Notes under the pieces: generated by a model
What the model saw: the letters and a program-made list of their open reading frames with translations, nothing else
What the model was told of the DNA's origin: nothing
Databases searched by the model: none
From: Nipponacmea schrenckii
Lineage: Eukaryota > Mollusca > Gastropoda > Lottiidae
Length of the DNA: 64,000 nt
NCBI GenBank assembly: GCA_030562195.1
Contig: JAUJPP010000003.1
Span: 42,848,602-42,912,601, forward strand
Reading direction: 5' to 3'
In this document: positions 1 through 13,000 of the stretch, piece after piece
Numbering within the stretch: the first letter of the stretch is position 1
Layout of the letters: each line of letters begins with the position of its first letter
Made by a program: the position numbers and the translations under genes

Positions 1-1396
1 AATGAATTTAAGTTAGCTGTCCAGACCCTCAGTTCGTCTGTTGCAGATGCAATTGACTTTTTTCGAGAAGATCTTTGCTTACCTCAATTTGCCAAAAGTG
101 AAAGCACTACAGATTTCATACGAAAGATGGACAAGCTGTTCGACTTGATGAACTCAAAAACACCTTGTGGAAAAGGATTTAAAAGACCCATGAACCTTAC
201 CAATTTCAAGTTGCGACAACAGCAACTTCTTGATATTAAAGATTTCATCTCAAAGCTGACTGATTCAGCAGGCAATCTGTTATGTAAAGGAAAACGAAAA
301 ACAGCATGGACAGGCTTTATGGTTACGATTGACTCTGTTTTGTACGTGACCAAGTCTCTTTTAGAAATGGATAAACCTCTTTCTTATGTTCTCACGTTCA
401 AGATGTCAAAGATCACCTTGAAATGTTTTTAAGTAGAATAAGACGTAAAGGAGGATGGAACAACAATCCAAATTGTTTGCAATTTAAATGGGCTCTACGG
501 GCAAATCTTATGAAGAATTCTATCTTACCGTCTAAGAATGCGAATGTAGTAATGGACCAAACTGACGAAACTGACGAATCTGTATTTACAAATAATTTTT
601 CTTCACCATATCTACATCCCACTAATCCAAACATGGTAAAGTTCGCAGAGTTATTGAGAGAACCAAGTGAATACCACGACCACGTCCTTCATTATATGGC
701 TGGATATGTTATACGGAATGTTCTGAAAGATTGTATCTGTGATCATTGTAAAAATGCTTTACAAGATGAATCCTTCACCTCACCTGTCGACCAACTAATG
801 TTAGATGATGCTGCAGCCCTGGCTATTAGAAAAAATAGAGGTGGTCTCATTCATGCTACCCACGATGTTTATCAAGTTATTAAAACTACTGATTCTATAT
901 TAAGGCAAGTAATATATATTCTCAAAATATTGCCACGAATAAATTCCATCTTAGACCGGCTTGAAAACTGTAATGTAAACGGTAAACGTATGAAAGATTG
1001 AAAATGAAGAAACGATCACTTGTTAACAACTTCCTGGCACATTTGTGTGACCACTTAAACCCGTCCTAAAGATTTAATCTTAAATACTTCATCTTTTACA
1101 GGTCTACCTTTTCAAGCAAACCATTTAAGTCATCCCGTGATGTCATAATGGTTATCCAGAACCAAGTATTGGGACAATTGAGAGGAAAGATATTTTTGGG
1201 ATTGAATGACCACTTTCAGGAAGTCGGTATCTTTGAAGACGACCACTTCGGTTTATTGCTCAACAGGATATCTTCTTTGTTTTTGCGCACAATAATGCAT
1301 CATCATGGGCGTCTCTTCACAGAACGTTATATTCTAGAAAACAAGGCGTCTAGGCGTCACCAACTAACAAAGACCGTGCTTTTTCTTGGCCAGTGA
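1..1396 (+). pseudogene. P-element / THAP9-like transposase, 3' part, broken
   Basis: Frame 1 is open from base 1 to 432 and continues past the window edge, so the N-terminus (THAP DNA-binding domain) is not here. It shows the P-element/THAP9 pattern: LSSSVADAI, then FIRKMDKLFDLMNS, then a Gly-Phe segment before the expected TYK-S-DHLE motif. At about 399-402 the frame shifts. The DHLE motif and the following IRRKGGWNNNP segment are read in frame 3 (423-1001), which ends in an HYMAGYVIR segment and a CxxC pair (CDHC). A C-terminal piece at 1148-1396 has the family-like LTKTVLFLGQ ending and follows an acceptor-like TTTTACAG near 1100. In intact relatives this is a DNA-cutting transposase. Here the frameshift makes it a relic, unless it is an exon artefact. 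Family assignment is by motif recognition. Confidence 0.72.
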
Positions 1397-2186
1397 AACA
1401 ATGATATTTATAAGCCTACTTAGCTTTGTATTTCGAAAATGTTTAGTAGGATTTAGTAACGTATTTCGAATAACTGAACATGAGAGAAATTGCGTGGAAA
1501 ATTTATATGTGTTTTGTTCTATGGTATTATACAATTTTATTGTAAAGGTTAATGATGACCCTTAATTTCAATTAAACGTTATTTTTGTAAGCAACAAGTC
1601 TATGTGGACTTTCATATTGATTGAACTGATTTCACTTTTTTAGTTTTGTTACATTTGATTATGTCATGCACATGTATATAACTTTTCTTCATATATCTTT
1701 TACTAAATATCCAAAAATAAATTTTAAAAATCCAAATAAGGAATATAGACACAAAATATTTGGCCTTTAAGATGGAAATAGGTGAAGTACTGTGTCCGTT
1801 ATTTGTGCAGTGTAGAATTATTAATATTATAGAAAACGCAAGATTTATAGATTTAATTTTTACTATATTGATAATCCCATACCGTACACTAGGACGTTGC
1901 GGCAAGTCTATTTGCACTGTAACATATTGAAAAATTTGTTTACATGTCTATATACCTTTATTTATGGATGTTTTATCCAAGCAAAAGTGTGGTTTATTTT
2001 TATTCTGCAAGAAAGGGTTAAGAATTGCCCGTTCAACACAATGAAATTAACATTACGATATATAGCGTAACGTCAAACTAGACCTCTTATAAAATGGCGG
2101 CCGCGCTCCATAGTCGGCACAGTGACGTTACGATATCTCTAACGTTAAATGACGTCAGTGTGGACTCTAGTTCTTATTATAACTCT
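1397..2186. other. Non-coding AT-rich stretch with a short inverted repeat
   Basis: No convincing gene. An inverted pair (CGTAACGTCA near 2068 and TGACGTTACG near 2122) flanks a GC-rich core containing GCGGCCGC. This may be the edge of an unidentified element or the 3' flank of the transposase relic. Confidence 0.4.
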
Positions 2187-2610
2187 ATGGGTTTAATAGC
2201 AATTTGACATCATGTCTTTGCAATTTGGCGTATTAATTTCAGCGAACTAGTTACAAATCTTGTTAATGTTAAATGATAAAAAGGATGTCTTCTTTTTCAT
2301 TCGATAGCACACGTGCAGTTTGTTGTTATGTGCGTCATACTGCACCTGACGTCATAAAACCGAATAACCCATGTTCTAAATTATCCATAAAAAAGAGCCC
2401 GGGAACAAAATCATCACAATTTGTGGTACAATTCCGATAAACGACTTTCTGTTTTAGATTTAGAGGGTGTTTATTCGATATTTAACCATGCTTGAATATT
2501 CCTATAAGAGACCCTCGACCGCAAGCGATCTCGGGATCTAATGATTCAAGCATGGTTAAATATCGAATAAACCCCCTCTAAATCTTAAACAGAAAGTGCT
2601 TATCTTCTAA
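2187..2610 (+). mobile_element. Palindrome-ended repeat family, copy 1 (5' truncated)
   Basis: Shares its body with the copies at 16343 and 21566 and, inverted, at 55461/62787. It begins inside the family at the ATGGGTTTAATAGC segment, so the first 50 or so bases are missing. Near its 3' end it carries ATTTGTGGTACAATTCCG. Then comes a near-perfect palindrome (about 2445-2595) whose arms run from ACTTTCTGTTTTAG to its complement around a GAGACC...GGTCTC core. The copy ends TTATCTTCTAA. No protein is encoded. The layout resembles Helentron-associated non-autonomous elements (HINEs); a foldback MITE is the alternative. Confidence 0.7.
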
Positions 2611-3090
2611 ATAGGTTTGTATTTGGAACGATTTTTTGATTTATGTGGTTCAATAAACGCACAGTGTTTGTTTGTAGCAAATTGCAACCACTTGGTTATT
2701 GAATAAAGTTTAATCAAACTTTGTTCAAACTTTCATATGATTTTTTCCATAAAATTCTTATCGTGATGTCTTACTTATCAATTTTCTGTCCATTCAACCG
2801 TCAGCTTGAAGAGAAAAGAAAGTTTCGACTTATAATCCTCTATTTCTATATATGATTTATTCAAGACCAGAATGTCAAGCATTTTCAGCAGTTAACAAAA
2901 AATATTTTAGTGTGTTTGTTAGTGTTTTTGGTAATGCCACTGACTTGAGAAGAAACCTATTTATTCCAGGCGTTGTAAACCAAAACGAAATATTATTTGA
3001 AATATTATCGATATATTACAATACTTGATGAGCTTACACATAGCCGTCTACAAGCTACAGAGATCAATACTAAAAACCATTGAACATATT
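2611..3090. other. Non-coding stretch
   Basis: AT-rich sequence downstream of the three-finger gene. No open frame, repeat or RNA signal is recognisable. Confidence 0.4.
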
Positions 3091-3221
3091 CTTCTACTAC
3101 TTCTACTATTACTACTACTACTACTTCTACTACAAATACTACTACTACTACAAGTACTACTACTACTACTACTGCTTCTATTAGTAGCAGTAAGAGTAGT
3201 AGTAGTAGTATTAGTAGCAGA
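3091..3221. repeat. Triplet microsatellite that switches strand: (CTA)n then (TAG)n
   Basis: About 90 bases of imperfect CTA/ACT triplets are followed, after a GCTTCTATTAGTAGCAG turn, by TAG/AGT triplets. The two halves are complementary, so the stretch can fold as a long imperfect hairpin. Leu/Val-rich open frames through it are low-complexity shadows, not genes. Confidence 0.85.
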
Positions 3222-3848
3222 ACATAATCTATACTACATTTTATATATATAAGTTTTATTTCTAAGCAAAAACTACTTAATACCACAATGGATTCTTATA
3301 TACATTTTGGAAGAACAATAAGAAACGGTTATAAAACATTGCTATATTGACAACATACATGACAGTGACACCGATACCATGGCATCTCTAATGATAACAT
3401 GCTGATTAATGATTTATTTTTTGAAATTCGGGGTAATAATTGAACCGTAAAGATGTAGGCAATGATTATAATATTTATATAACGCTTAGGCCAACATTCA
3501 TCATTGTCTAAAGTATAATCATGAATAATATAGCCCACAGAGAAAGAGATTCAAATATTTTTGTTAACATAAAATAGTCGTCTGTACAAATGAAAAAAAA
3601 TGATTATGTTATACGACCGTTATCTGGTTATATATTTCGTGTGTTGTCTTGGAATCTTCCTGGGTAAACGTCTGATCGATATCAGAATTACTTGTCACAT
3701 CATGCGTACTTGTGTAATGTTTATTTAAATTTGTCTACCTGTCCTTCAGAAGTATTTATGAGACCTATGACCATGTTATCTTGATGTGATATAAAAAAAC
3801 AAAAGATCTTTCTTTGTGTCTGTTTCGTTGAATTTTCCAACGAGATAC
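3222..3848. other. Probable 3' UTR and downstream flank of the three-finger gene
   Basis: The last coding exon of the minus-strand gene stops at 3849, so its 3' UTR should lie here. No poly(A) signal was placed with confidence. Otherwise plain AT-rich sequence. Confidence 0.35.
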
Positions 3849-4051
3849 CTAAACAAAACTAACAAATATACACATAAAACTTAATATAAAAGATATAAAA
3901 ATAATGTTCTTAGAGGAAGCAGCTTTGTTGGAAGCGTTGCAATTATCTGTAAAACATACTTCTGAGCATGCTTGGTGACCAGTTTCAGGCACATCGTGGC
4001 ATTTACTTTCCTTAGTTGTAGAACAATCTCTTCTAAATACTACTAATTTAC
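3849..4051 (-). CDS. Three-finger gene exon 3 (last five cysteines, GPI signal, stop)
   Basis: Acceptor TTCTAATTTCAG before 4051. It encodes five cysteines ending CSEVCFTDNCN, then a short polar linker, then a C-terminal hydrophobic segment and TAG at 3849-3851. It completes the ten-cysteine pattern opened by exon 2. Confidence 0.75.
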
Positions 4052-7000
4052 CTGAAATTAGAAGTTATAAACACAAAATTCTTGTGGCCATTTTCCTCCT
4101 TCATGAAAGGATTCTTAAAATATTTGACATAGGATAATTGGGATTCTTATTGAAGTAATTTGTATTTGGTATCTCAGAGGAGAGCAATTTCAATTTAAAG
4201 TAATTGAGAAAAGGAACATTTTCCTTTATTTTCACTTCCCTTGCCAGCTACCCATTGCCCATGTGTTCGTCTGAAATTAAATAAACAAAGGACTTGAGTT
4301 AAGTAACGACTTTATAATATCAGTGGGTAGACCGATGTTGACGGCCTGAAAATTGACCGATCACTTCTGTCTAGAGTATTTGTTAATTCAGACTAAATAG
4401 GAAAATATTTCTTTAGACCAATATACAACAGATGGAAAAGCAATGATCACGCCTGATTCATTATAAGCACGGGTAACAGACGATAAATGGTATGGCCTTG
4501 ACGTGGTGTTTGCAAGCTATAGATTGACTTCTTGGAGCCATATATGCTGAAAGTATTGATTAAATTCACTTTGACGGTGTATGGTCTCGACTTGTTGCAT
4601 TCGTGAGTTTAGATACCATGTCTGACGAAGCAGTTTTAACAGCCACTTAATTTTAAGCAAATTCCGCCAAGAGATATATTCAGGCTAAAAAGATGTTTTT
4701 ATTACTAACGACCAAAAGCTATACAATATACTGTAATTTTTAATTTTAAAGCCAATGGTAAGCGAGAACTGTGCAGAATTATTTTGTACTAATTGTATTA
4801 TACACAATAATTATTGAAATTCAGAATTTTTTTTTTAAATTCAAACTCATACATAATTTCAACATACAAATATTCACAAATTAGGCCAAAATGTTAAATA
4901 AATTTTCTATACATACATTTTTTTCTGGTTGATTAGTAAGTCATAGATACAATCATGTGGTGATATAAATATATATATTTCATTAAATTCGTAATAAAAA
5001 CTAGTATAATTATACAATTGTTTCTTACTTAAAAATTATAGTAAAATTTAAATATTATACGAGAATATTTACATAATTAGATGTCAATAAACTTCCATTT
5101 ATTCCAATACATTTGATTTTGATTTGTTTCAATTATTGCTTGTGTTTTAGTAAAAGAAATGAATTGGTTACTGACGGTTTTGAATTTGAATGTTTGCATT
5201 GAATATGAAATATTTGCATATAGGATTTATTAATAATAGTGATTTTTGGTTTCAAAATTGTTTTGGTATATATCTAAATGAATTGCTTTATTGTTAAGCT
5301 GAACATTAATGATATTGGTGTCTATTATGTTGAGGGCATGACTCCAAATGAACAGTAGATAAAAAGGTTTTCAACGGGTTCTTGATCTGAATTACAAAAG
5401 TTACATAAAGTTGTATAGTTTGGTTGAAATTTGAAAAGATAAAATTATTTCATGAAAAAATTAGAAATTTGCCACTCTTTGTTTTCATTAGACTTTTTAC
5501 GGTTTCGACTTTGGCGAAAACGTATTGTAATCGTTCTGATTATTATTACGTATTTCGACTTTGGCGAAAACGTATTGTAATCGTTCTGATTATTATTACG
5601 TATTTCGACTTTGGCGAAAACGTATTGTAATCGTTCGGATTATTACGTATTTCGACTTTGGCGAAAACGTATTGTAATCGTTCGGATTATTGCGTTTTCG
5701 AAATGTTTTTTTTTTTTTTTTTTTTTTCGAATTCTGCTCAGAGCGCCCAGCCAAAACTACATGTGCCACGTACAAACTGTTAACATTTCTCCCGCAAATG
5801 TCGCGAAACTAAATCATATGAATATATTTTCACGTCATTTTGTCCAACCGGAAATGACGCACGACGCTATTTCAAACTTTAGGTTTTTTCTCATTAGCGA
5901 AGCTACTTTTTAATCAATGTGGATTGCGTTTTTTTGGTTTATTACTTTTAATCTTTGTTAATAAGGTAGCACTTTCAAACTTTCAAAATTTTGAACTTTG
6001 TCGCTGACTTTTTTAATTTTAATTTTTTCGTTTTTTCAACTTCTACATTTTTATTTCGATCGATCAGATATTTTGATTGCGAACTATAATAAATTTTCAA
6101 AATTTTGATATAACTTCCGGTTTTAATGTTATTTGCTCTTAAAGTTGGAATTTGCACTTCCGGAATATTGAAAATATTTGAAAAATGTCTTTTGCAATAA
6201 GCTAGAATTGTTCATTAAATGATGTTAAATTTGAAAAATCCGAACCGGAAGTAACGGATCAGCCGCCATTTTGATATGACTAACTTTTGTAAAACTAAAA
6301 ATTCAGGCTCAGGTTTAAATTAAATTTGCATAATTTTCGGGTTTCTGCAAACGACAATCGATTGCGCAAAAAAGTATGCGAAGGGATTTTTGAATTTCGA
6401 TTTTGCTTTTCCTTTATTTCCGGTTGAAATTTTTCAGTAATAGTCAAAACTTTTAAAGGTCATATTTTGCCATATTGACCTTTGGTGACCTTGTGACCTG
6501 AACAAAAGTTATTGCCCTTGATTAAATCTGCCCAATGGTATCTTCACTTTTGTTGTCCGGTGTTCACTTCCGGTTTTGCAGTTTAACTTTAAAGAGCTCT
6601 ATCACGTGACCTAATTTACATAGGACAGAATTTCTTACATATTCCTTTTACGTTTAATGTCATCTTTCCATTAATATATAACACTTGATATTTTTATCAA
6701 AATTGCGCGTTTAAAAATTTCAAAATTCTGTAATTTCTTCTATACTAACTGTGTGTGTTTTCTTTAAATCGAAATAGAGTCTCAGGGGATAATTCGATTT
6801 GTGTTATTTTGATGTATATAGAATCTATAACCGATTGCCGAAATATATATGGAAACCGATTTTTGAATTTTGATTTTGATTTTGATTTTTTAACGATTAA
6901 AATTTTTAAAAACTTTGAAGGGTCGTATATTGTGACGTTGACCTTTGACGAAATTTTGACCTGTACAAATATGATAGCTCTCGAGAAGTTCTATCCAATG

Positions 7001-10000
7001 ATATATAAAGCTTTATTGTAAGATGTATACTTCCGCTTTTATCGCCATTTGAAAATTGCGAATTTTCCCTATAAAACAATCTGTTTAATGTGTTGCATTT
7101 GGGCGACCTACAAGATATAAGTTTCAGCGATCTGAAATTATTTTTTAGTTTAATCGTTCTACATCCAGTTAAAATGATTCCAAGTTGTTATATATTTTCC
7201 TGTTGTGGGTGATGTAAATATTGAATATTTTGAACGAAATTACAACCTTTAGAATTTTAAATTTTATCTCTTATAATTATGCAACAATAATATACAGTTG
7301 AATGGAATAATGGTCTAAGGGACGAAACTCTATTCAATTAAAATGTTAGGCCGCGCTATTTATGTGGTGTCTCAATGTTATACCCTGGCGACTTGAACCA
7401 TTAGTGACCTTTCGATTTGTACATAGCTTCGACATTGTCTATCCAATGCTATATATATATTTTTTGTACGATATCTACTTTTGGTTTCATCGCCATCTGA
7501 AAATTGCGAATTTAATATATAAAACAATCTACATTGTATTGGGTATTATTCTCTACGTTTGGGCGATTTACAAGTATGAGTTTCGGCAATCTGGATTTGC
7601 TTAACGAACGAATCCCTGGATGGAACGCACTGCTTCAGTGCCGTTAGGCGTACGGCTCTAGTTTTATTTATTTTTTTTTTTTGCGATTCTTGGATGAGTT
7701 TGCAGGCAAACTGGTAAAAGGTGCAGAAATTCTAAATCTACAGTTGATCTTAGAATGATTTCTATTATCAAATAAAACAAAACCGGAAGTTCTATCTCTG
7801 ACCGGAAGTGAGAACCGGAAGTTGAGGGTTTTATGCTTTAGCAAATAAGTTCGATTTTGACCGGATTTTCAGATTTGAAAACTTCAATGTATTTGTCAAC
7901 TAACAATTATAGGTTTTATGCAATTAGGTTAAATATTTTACCCACGATTTGCAATTCAATATTCAAGGGTCATCGGCAAAAATTTCAGACCGTGATTTCT
8001 CGTTTGATATAAATGGTAAAATTTTGAAACTTTACCAGTTGATAGGCGATATGATTATTATTTTTGAAAAAATGTGAAAAAAAAAATCCACTTCCGGTTT
8101 AGCCTCAAATGACGTAATTACGTAACTTCCGGTCTATAACTGCTAGGTGAAAAGTGAAAACTGTTTTATAAATAACTTGTCAATAGTAATCGATTTGACC
8201 TAAATAATTTAGTCAAGCTACCATATCGGCCGCCATTTTGGATTTTCATTACAATTCTTAAAGCCGAAATTCAGACACTATTGATGGACCGATTTCGATG
8301 AAATTTAGCACATAGATACATTGGATCATTATATACCTTTTCTAGAAGGCCGATTTTTAAATTTCGTATTTTATTTCGAATAATTCAAATTTCGATTTTT
8401 TCAAAATTAGGTCATTTTAACGGCTACGGAAGGTGTGACCCACTTAATCTATGAAATTAAGTCAAATAATATTCAATATATTGTCTACGAGTAGGTATTT
8501 TTTTAATTTGGCTTACTTAAAAAATTCATAGAGATAAGTGTACTTAAATACAGCAAAAATTGATAATTTTCATATTTTCGCCATCATTAACCGTTACGGA
8601 AGGTGTGACCTTATTAGTTTATGACTTTGAAAACTAGGTCAAATGATATTCAATATATAGTCTAGATGTAGGTCATTGCAAATTTAGCCTACATAATAGT
8701 TTAAGGCTCTCGAAATACGTTCATAATGGTAAGCAATTCTAGTTGCAGTGCGTTCTCCTCTCGAGCCCAGCCAAAACTACAAATGCCACATAAAAACTGT
8801 TAACATTTCTCCCGCAAAACCCGCGAAACTAAGCTACACGAATGTATTTTGACGCCATTTTGTCCAACCGAAAAAGACGTACGGGCCTAACTTTAGGTTT
8901 TTTCTCATTTACGACGCTAGTTTTTAATCAATTTTGATAGCGTTTTTTTTAATTATTACTTTCAATCTTTCTTTACAAGATAGTTTTTTCAAAACTTTTA
9001 GAATTTTGAACTTTGTCGCTGAATTTTTTAATTTTAATTTTGCGGTTTTCTCAACTTGTACAATTTTAATTCGATCGATCTGAAAATTTACAGATATATA
9101 GACATTTTGATTGCGAACTATGATTAATTTTCAAAATTTCGATATCACTTCCGGTTTTGAAGTTATTTGCTTTTAAAGTTGAATTTTGCACTTCCGAAAT
9201 ATTGAAGATATTTGAAAAATTTATTTTGCAATTAGCTACAATTGTCTATTAAATGATGCTTAATTTAAAAAATCGGATCAGTAACGGATCAGTCGCCATC
9301 TGGATATGACTAATTTTTGTAAAACTCAAAATGGGGCCTCAGGGTTAAATCTTATATATGCATAATTTTAGATTTTCTTAAAATATTTAACGATGTTTGA
9401 TGTATATAGAATCTATAACCGATTGACGAAATATATATGGAAACCGATTTTTGCATTTCGATTTTGATTTTGATTTTTTTTACGATTATAAGTTTTAAAA
9501 ACTTTGAAGAGTCGTATATTGTGACGTTGACCTTTGACGAATTTTTGACCTGTACAAACGCGATAGCTCTCGAGAAGTTCTATCCAATGATATATAAAGC
9601 TTTATTGTAAGATGTATACTTCCGCTTTCATCGCCATTTGAAAATTGCGAATTTTTGCTATAAAACAATCTGTTTAATGTGTGTTGCATTTGGGCGATCT
9701 ACAAGATATGAGTTTCAGCGATCCAAATTTATTTTTTAAGTTTAATCGTTCTACATCCAGTTAAAATGATTCAAAGTTATCATACATGTTAAATAAATGG
9801 AATTGTGGCTTATTTCCTGTTAGGGGTGACGTAAATATGGAATATTTGGAACGAAATTACAACCTTTAGAATTTAAAATTTTATCTCTAATGCAACAATA
9901 ATATACAGTTGAGTGGAATAGTGGTCTAAGGGACGGAACTCTATTCAATATAAATTTTAAAGTGTTAAGCCGCGCTATGTACGTGGTCTCTCAATGTTAT

Positions 10001-13000
10001 ACCCTGGCGACTTACGACAACTTAAACGATTATTGACCTTTGATTTGTACAAAGTATATAGCTCTCGACAATGTCTATCCAATGCTATATATATATTTTT
10101 TGCACAATGTGTACTTTTGGTTTCATCGCCATCTGAAAATTGCGAATTTAATATATAAAACAATCTATTGGATATTATTCTCTGCGTTTCGGCGATCCAA
10201 ATATCTTTTTAGATTAAACGACCCTCTATCAATTTTTTATTATGATTTTAACTTATAATCTTAATTGATGATGAGGGCTAAGGATGAGGAGGGGCAAAGA
10301 GGGGAAAGGGGCAAAGAGGGGGAAAGCGGCAAAGAGGGGGGAAGGGGGAAAGGGGTGGGGTATGGGAGCGTTTGTTATAAAATCTAAATTTCTTTTATAA
10401 TGCACATTTTTTTTAATAAACCCTTTCTGTCTTTTGCTTAACAAACGAATCCCATGATGCAACGCACTGCTTCAGTGCCGTTAGGCGTACGGCTCTAGTT
10501 TTTTTTTTTTTTTTTGAAATTCCCGGATGAGTTTACAAACTGGTAACATGTACAGAAATTCTAAATCTACAGTTGATCTTAGAATGATTTCTATTATCAA
10601 ATAAAACAAACCGGAAGTTCTAATTCTTACCGGAAGTGAGAGTTGAGTTGAGTTTTTTTTTGCTTTAGCAAGTATTTTGTCAGTTCGATTTCGACCGAAT
10701 TTTCAGATTTGAAAACTTCAATGTATTTGTCAACGAACAACTATAGGTTATATGCAATTCGGTTAAATCTTTTACCCACGATTTGCAATTCAATATTCAA
10801 GGGTCATCGGCAAAAATTTCAGAGCGTGATTTCTCGTTTAATATAAATTGTAAAATTTTGAAACTTTACCAGTTGATAGGCGATATGATTATGATTTTTG
10901 AAAAATTTTGAAAAAAATTTCGACTTCCGGTTTAGCCTCAGATGACGTAATTACGTAACTTCCGGTCTATAACAGCTAGGTGAAAAGTGAAAACTGTTTT
11001 ATAAATAACTTGTCAATAGTAATCGATTTGACCTAAATAATTTAGTCAAGCTACCATATCGGCCGCCATTTTGAATTTTCATTACAATTCTTAAAGCCGA
11101 AATTCAGACACTATTGATGGACCGATTTCGATGAAATTTAGCACATAGATACATTGGATCATAATATACCTTTTCTAGAAGGCCGATTTTTAAATTTCGT
11201 ATTTTATTTCGAATTATTCAAATTTCGATTTTTTCAAAATTAGGTCATTTTAACGGCTACGGAAGGTGTGACCCACTTAATCTATGACCGTGAAAATTAA
11301 GTCAAATAATATTCAATATATTGTCTACGAGTAGGTATTTTTTTAATTTGGCTTACTTAAAAAATTCATAGAGATAAGTGTACTTAAATACAGCAAAAAT
11401 TGATAATTTTCATATTTTTGCCATTTTTAACCGTTACGGAAGGTGTGACCTAATTATTTAATGAGTTTGAAAACTAGGTCAAATGATATTCAATATATTG
11501 TCTAGATGTTGATCATTGCAAATTTAGCCTACATAATATTTTAAGGCTCTCGAAATACGTTCATAATTGTAAGCATTTCTAGTTTAAATTTTTTATCAAC
11601 ATTTCGATGTTATCAGTCATATTATATGAGATAATGACTTCCATTTTTTAAAACTGAATGAGTCGTAAAATGCCATTATTAATGATTCACACGCGGTATT
11701 AGACTTAGTTGGGGATAGGATCTTGGTCTTGAACTTAGAAGTTCTGCCTAAAATATGCGGTATCTTGTAAATGATAACCCCCATTAAGTTCTATGAATCG
11801 CAGAAATGAGAGAATCATTGGACTTCCTAGCTTTTTTATCAGTTTCCGGAACCACGACAAAATAGATTTTGATAAGTCATAGATATAGAGTGAAATTTTC
11901 GGATTCAATGACGATCGAAGTTCGTCCAAAGCTTTAGAACCCCAAACTGCACTGCTTCTGTCGTTGACTGCACGCATACAGAGGCAGTTCTCGCTTAAAG
12001 GTATCCAGTCTTATCGTCTTATGTGATATATTTTGACTGATTTCAGCTAGATTGGGATCAGGAAAGTTTATTGGGATTACAATGCAAAGTTAACTATATT
12101 TCTTATGCTAATGGCGACATAAATCGCGACGTTGGCGTCTTTAAAGAAGACATTATGGTTATCCTTTAAAAGCCAGGTTAGTTGGTGATAATGGCATGGT
12201 ATAATAGAAGATTGAGATCGGTGAATACGAGATACGAGATTTTGTTCTATTAATTATTCATTCTTGTATTCTTTCGTTAAGGTCTTCTTCCATCCATTCA
12301 TTGGTTCGATTTAACGCCTAAGTTTTTATTCATTCGGGATTCTCTTCAGACTTTCCATCTCTCTTTTTTTTAAATATTGTCATTCATTCTTAGCTTTACT
12401 TACTATCTTTCTATCAGTTATTAACTGCCGTCTTCATTCATTCATTCCCCTTAATCGTATCTACTATCAATCTATTTTAATTTACATTGTCTTCATTCAT
12501 TTGCTCATTCATTCATTCTCCTCAATCGTATCTACTATCAATCTATTTTAATTTACATTGTTGTATCGTATTGAGCTAAAGGCTCTATTTAGACCACCGT
12601 ACTGTGGATTCTTGGTGCAGGAACTGTTCCTTGCAATTGTGATTATAGACATTTGAAGGCGTTTGGGTCTTATTTAATTTATCTCTTATTAATAATAATA
12701 ATAATAAACCCTTTATTTTACATGGGTCAGAATTAGGCCCAATAGCCCAATACACAAGGACATGGTCCTGTCTCACATTCAGCCCATGGGGCAATACATT
12801 GGAAAAAAAAAAAAAAGAAAAAAGAAAAAAATCGAAAATACATAATATCATAATAATTGGGTTCAATTTCGTTTTATTGTTGCTTTGGTTGTTCTTATAA
12901 GAGTCGACTATGTACCAGCAATATCTCTGGACAGAAAGGGGTAATATTTATCAAACATTAATAGCCCCACCCCACCTTTTTAAAAAAAAAACAGTATAAA

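Larger units (their letters stand above)
8765..11582 (+). mobile_element. Helitron-like repeat, tandem unit 2 (2.8 kb)
   Basis: Direct-repeat partner of 5743-8742, starting only 22 bases after unit 1 ends. It differs by loss of about 400 bases near 9370 and by a G-rich insertion at 10266-10361. The second halves (about 7700-8740 and 10500-11582) are nearly identical, which suggests a fairly recent duplication or gene conversion. Non-coding. Confidence 0.65.

Noticed and set aside
3005..3286. Leu/Val-rich open frames on both strands
   Set aside because: They are translations of the CTA/TAG triplet microsatellite.
5503..5692. Regular direct repeats resembling a CRISPR array
   Set aside because: Units are contiguous with no unique spacers, and the genome is eukaryotic.
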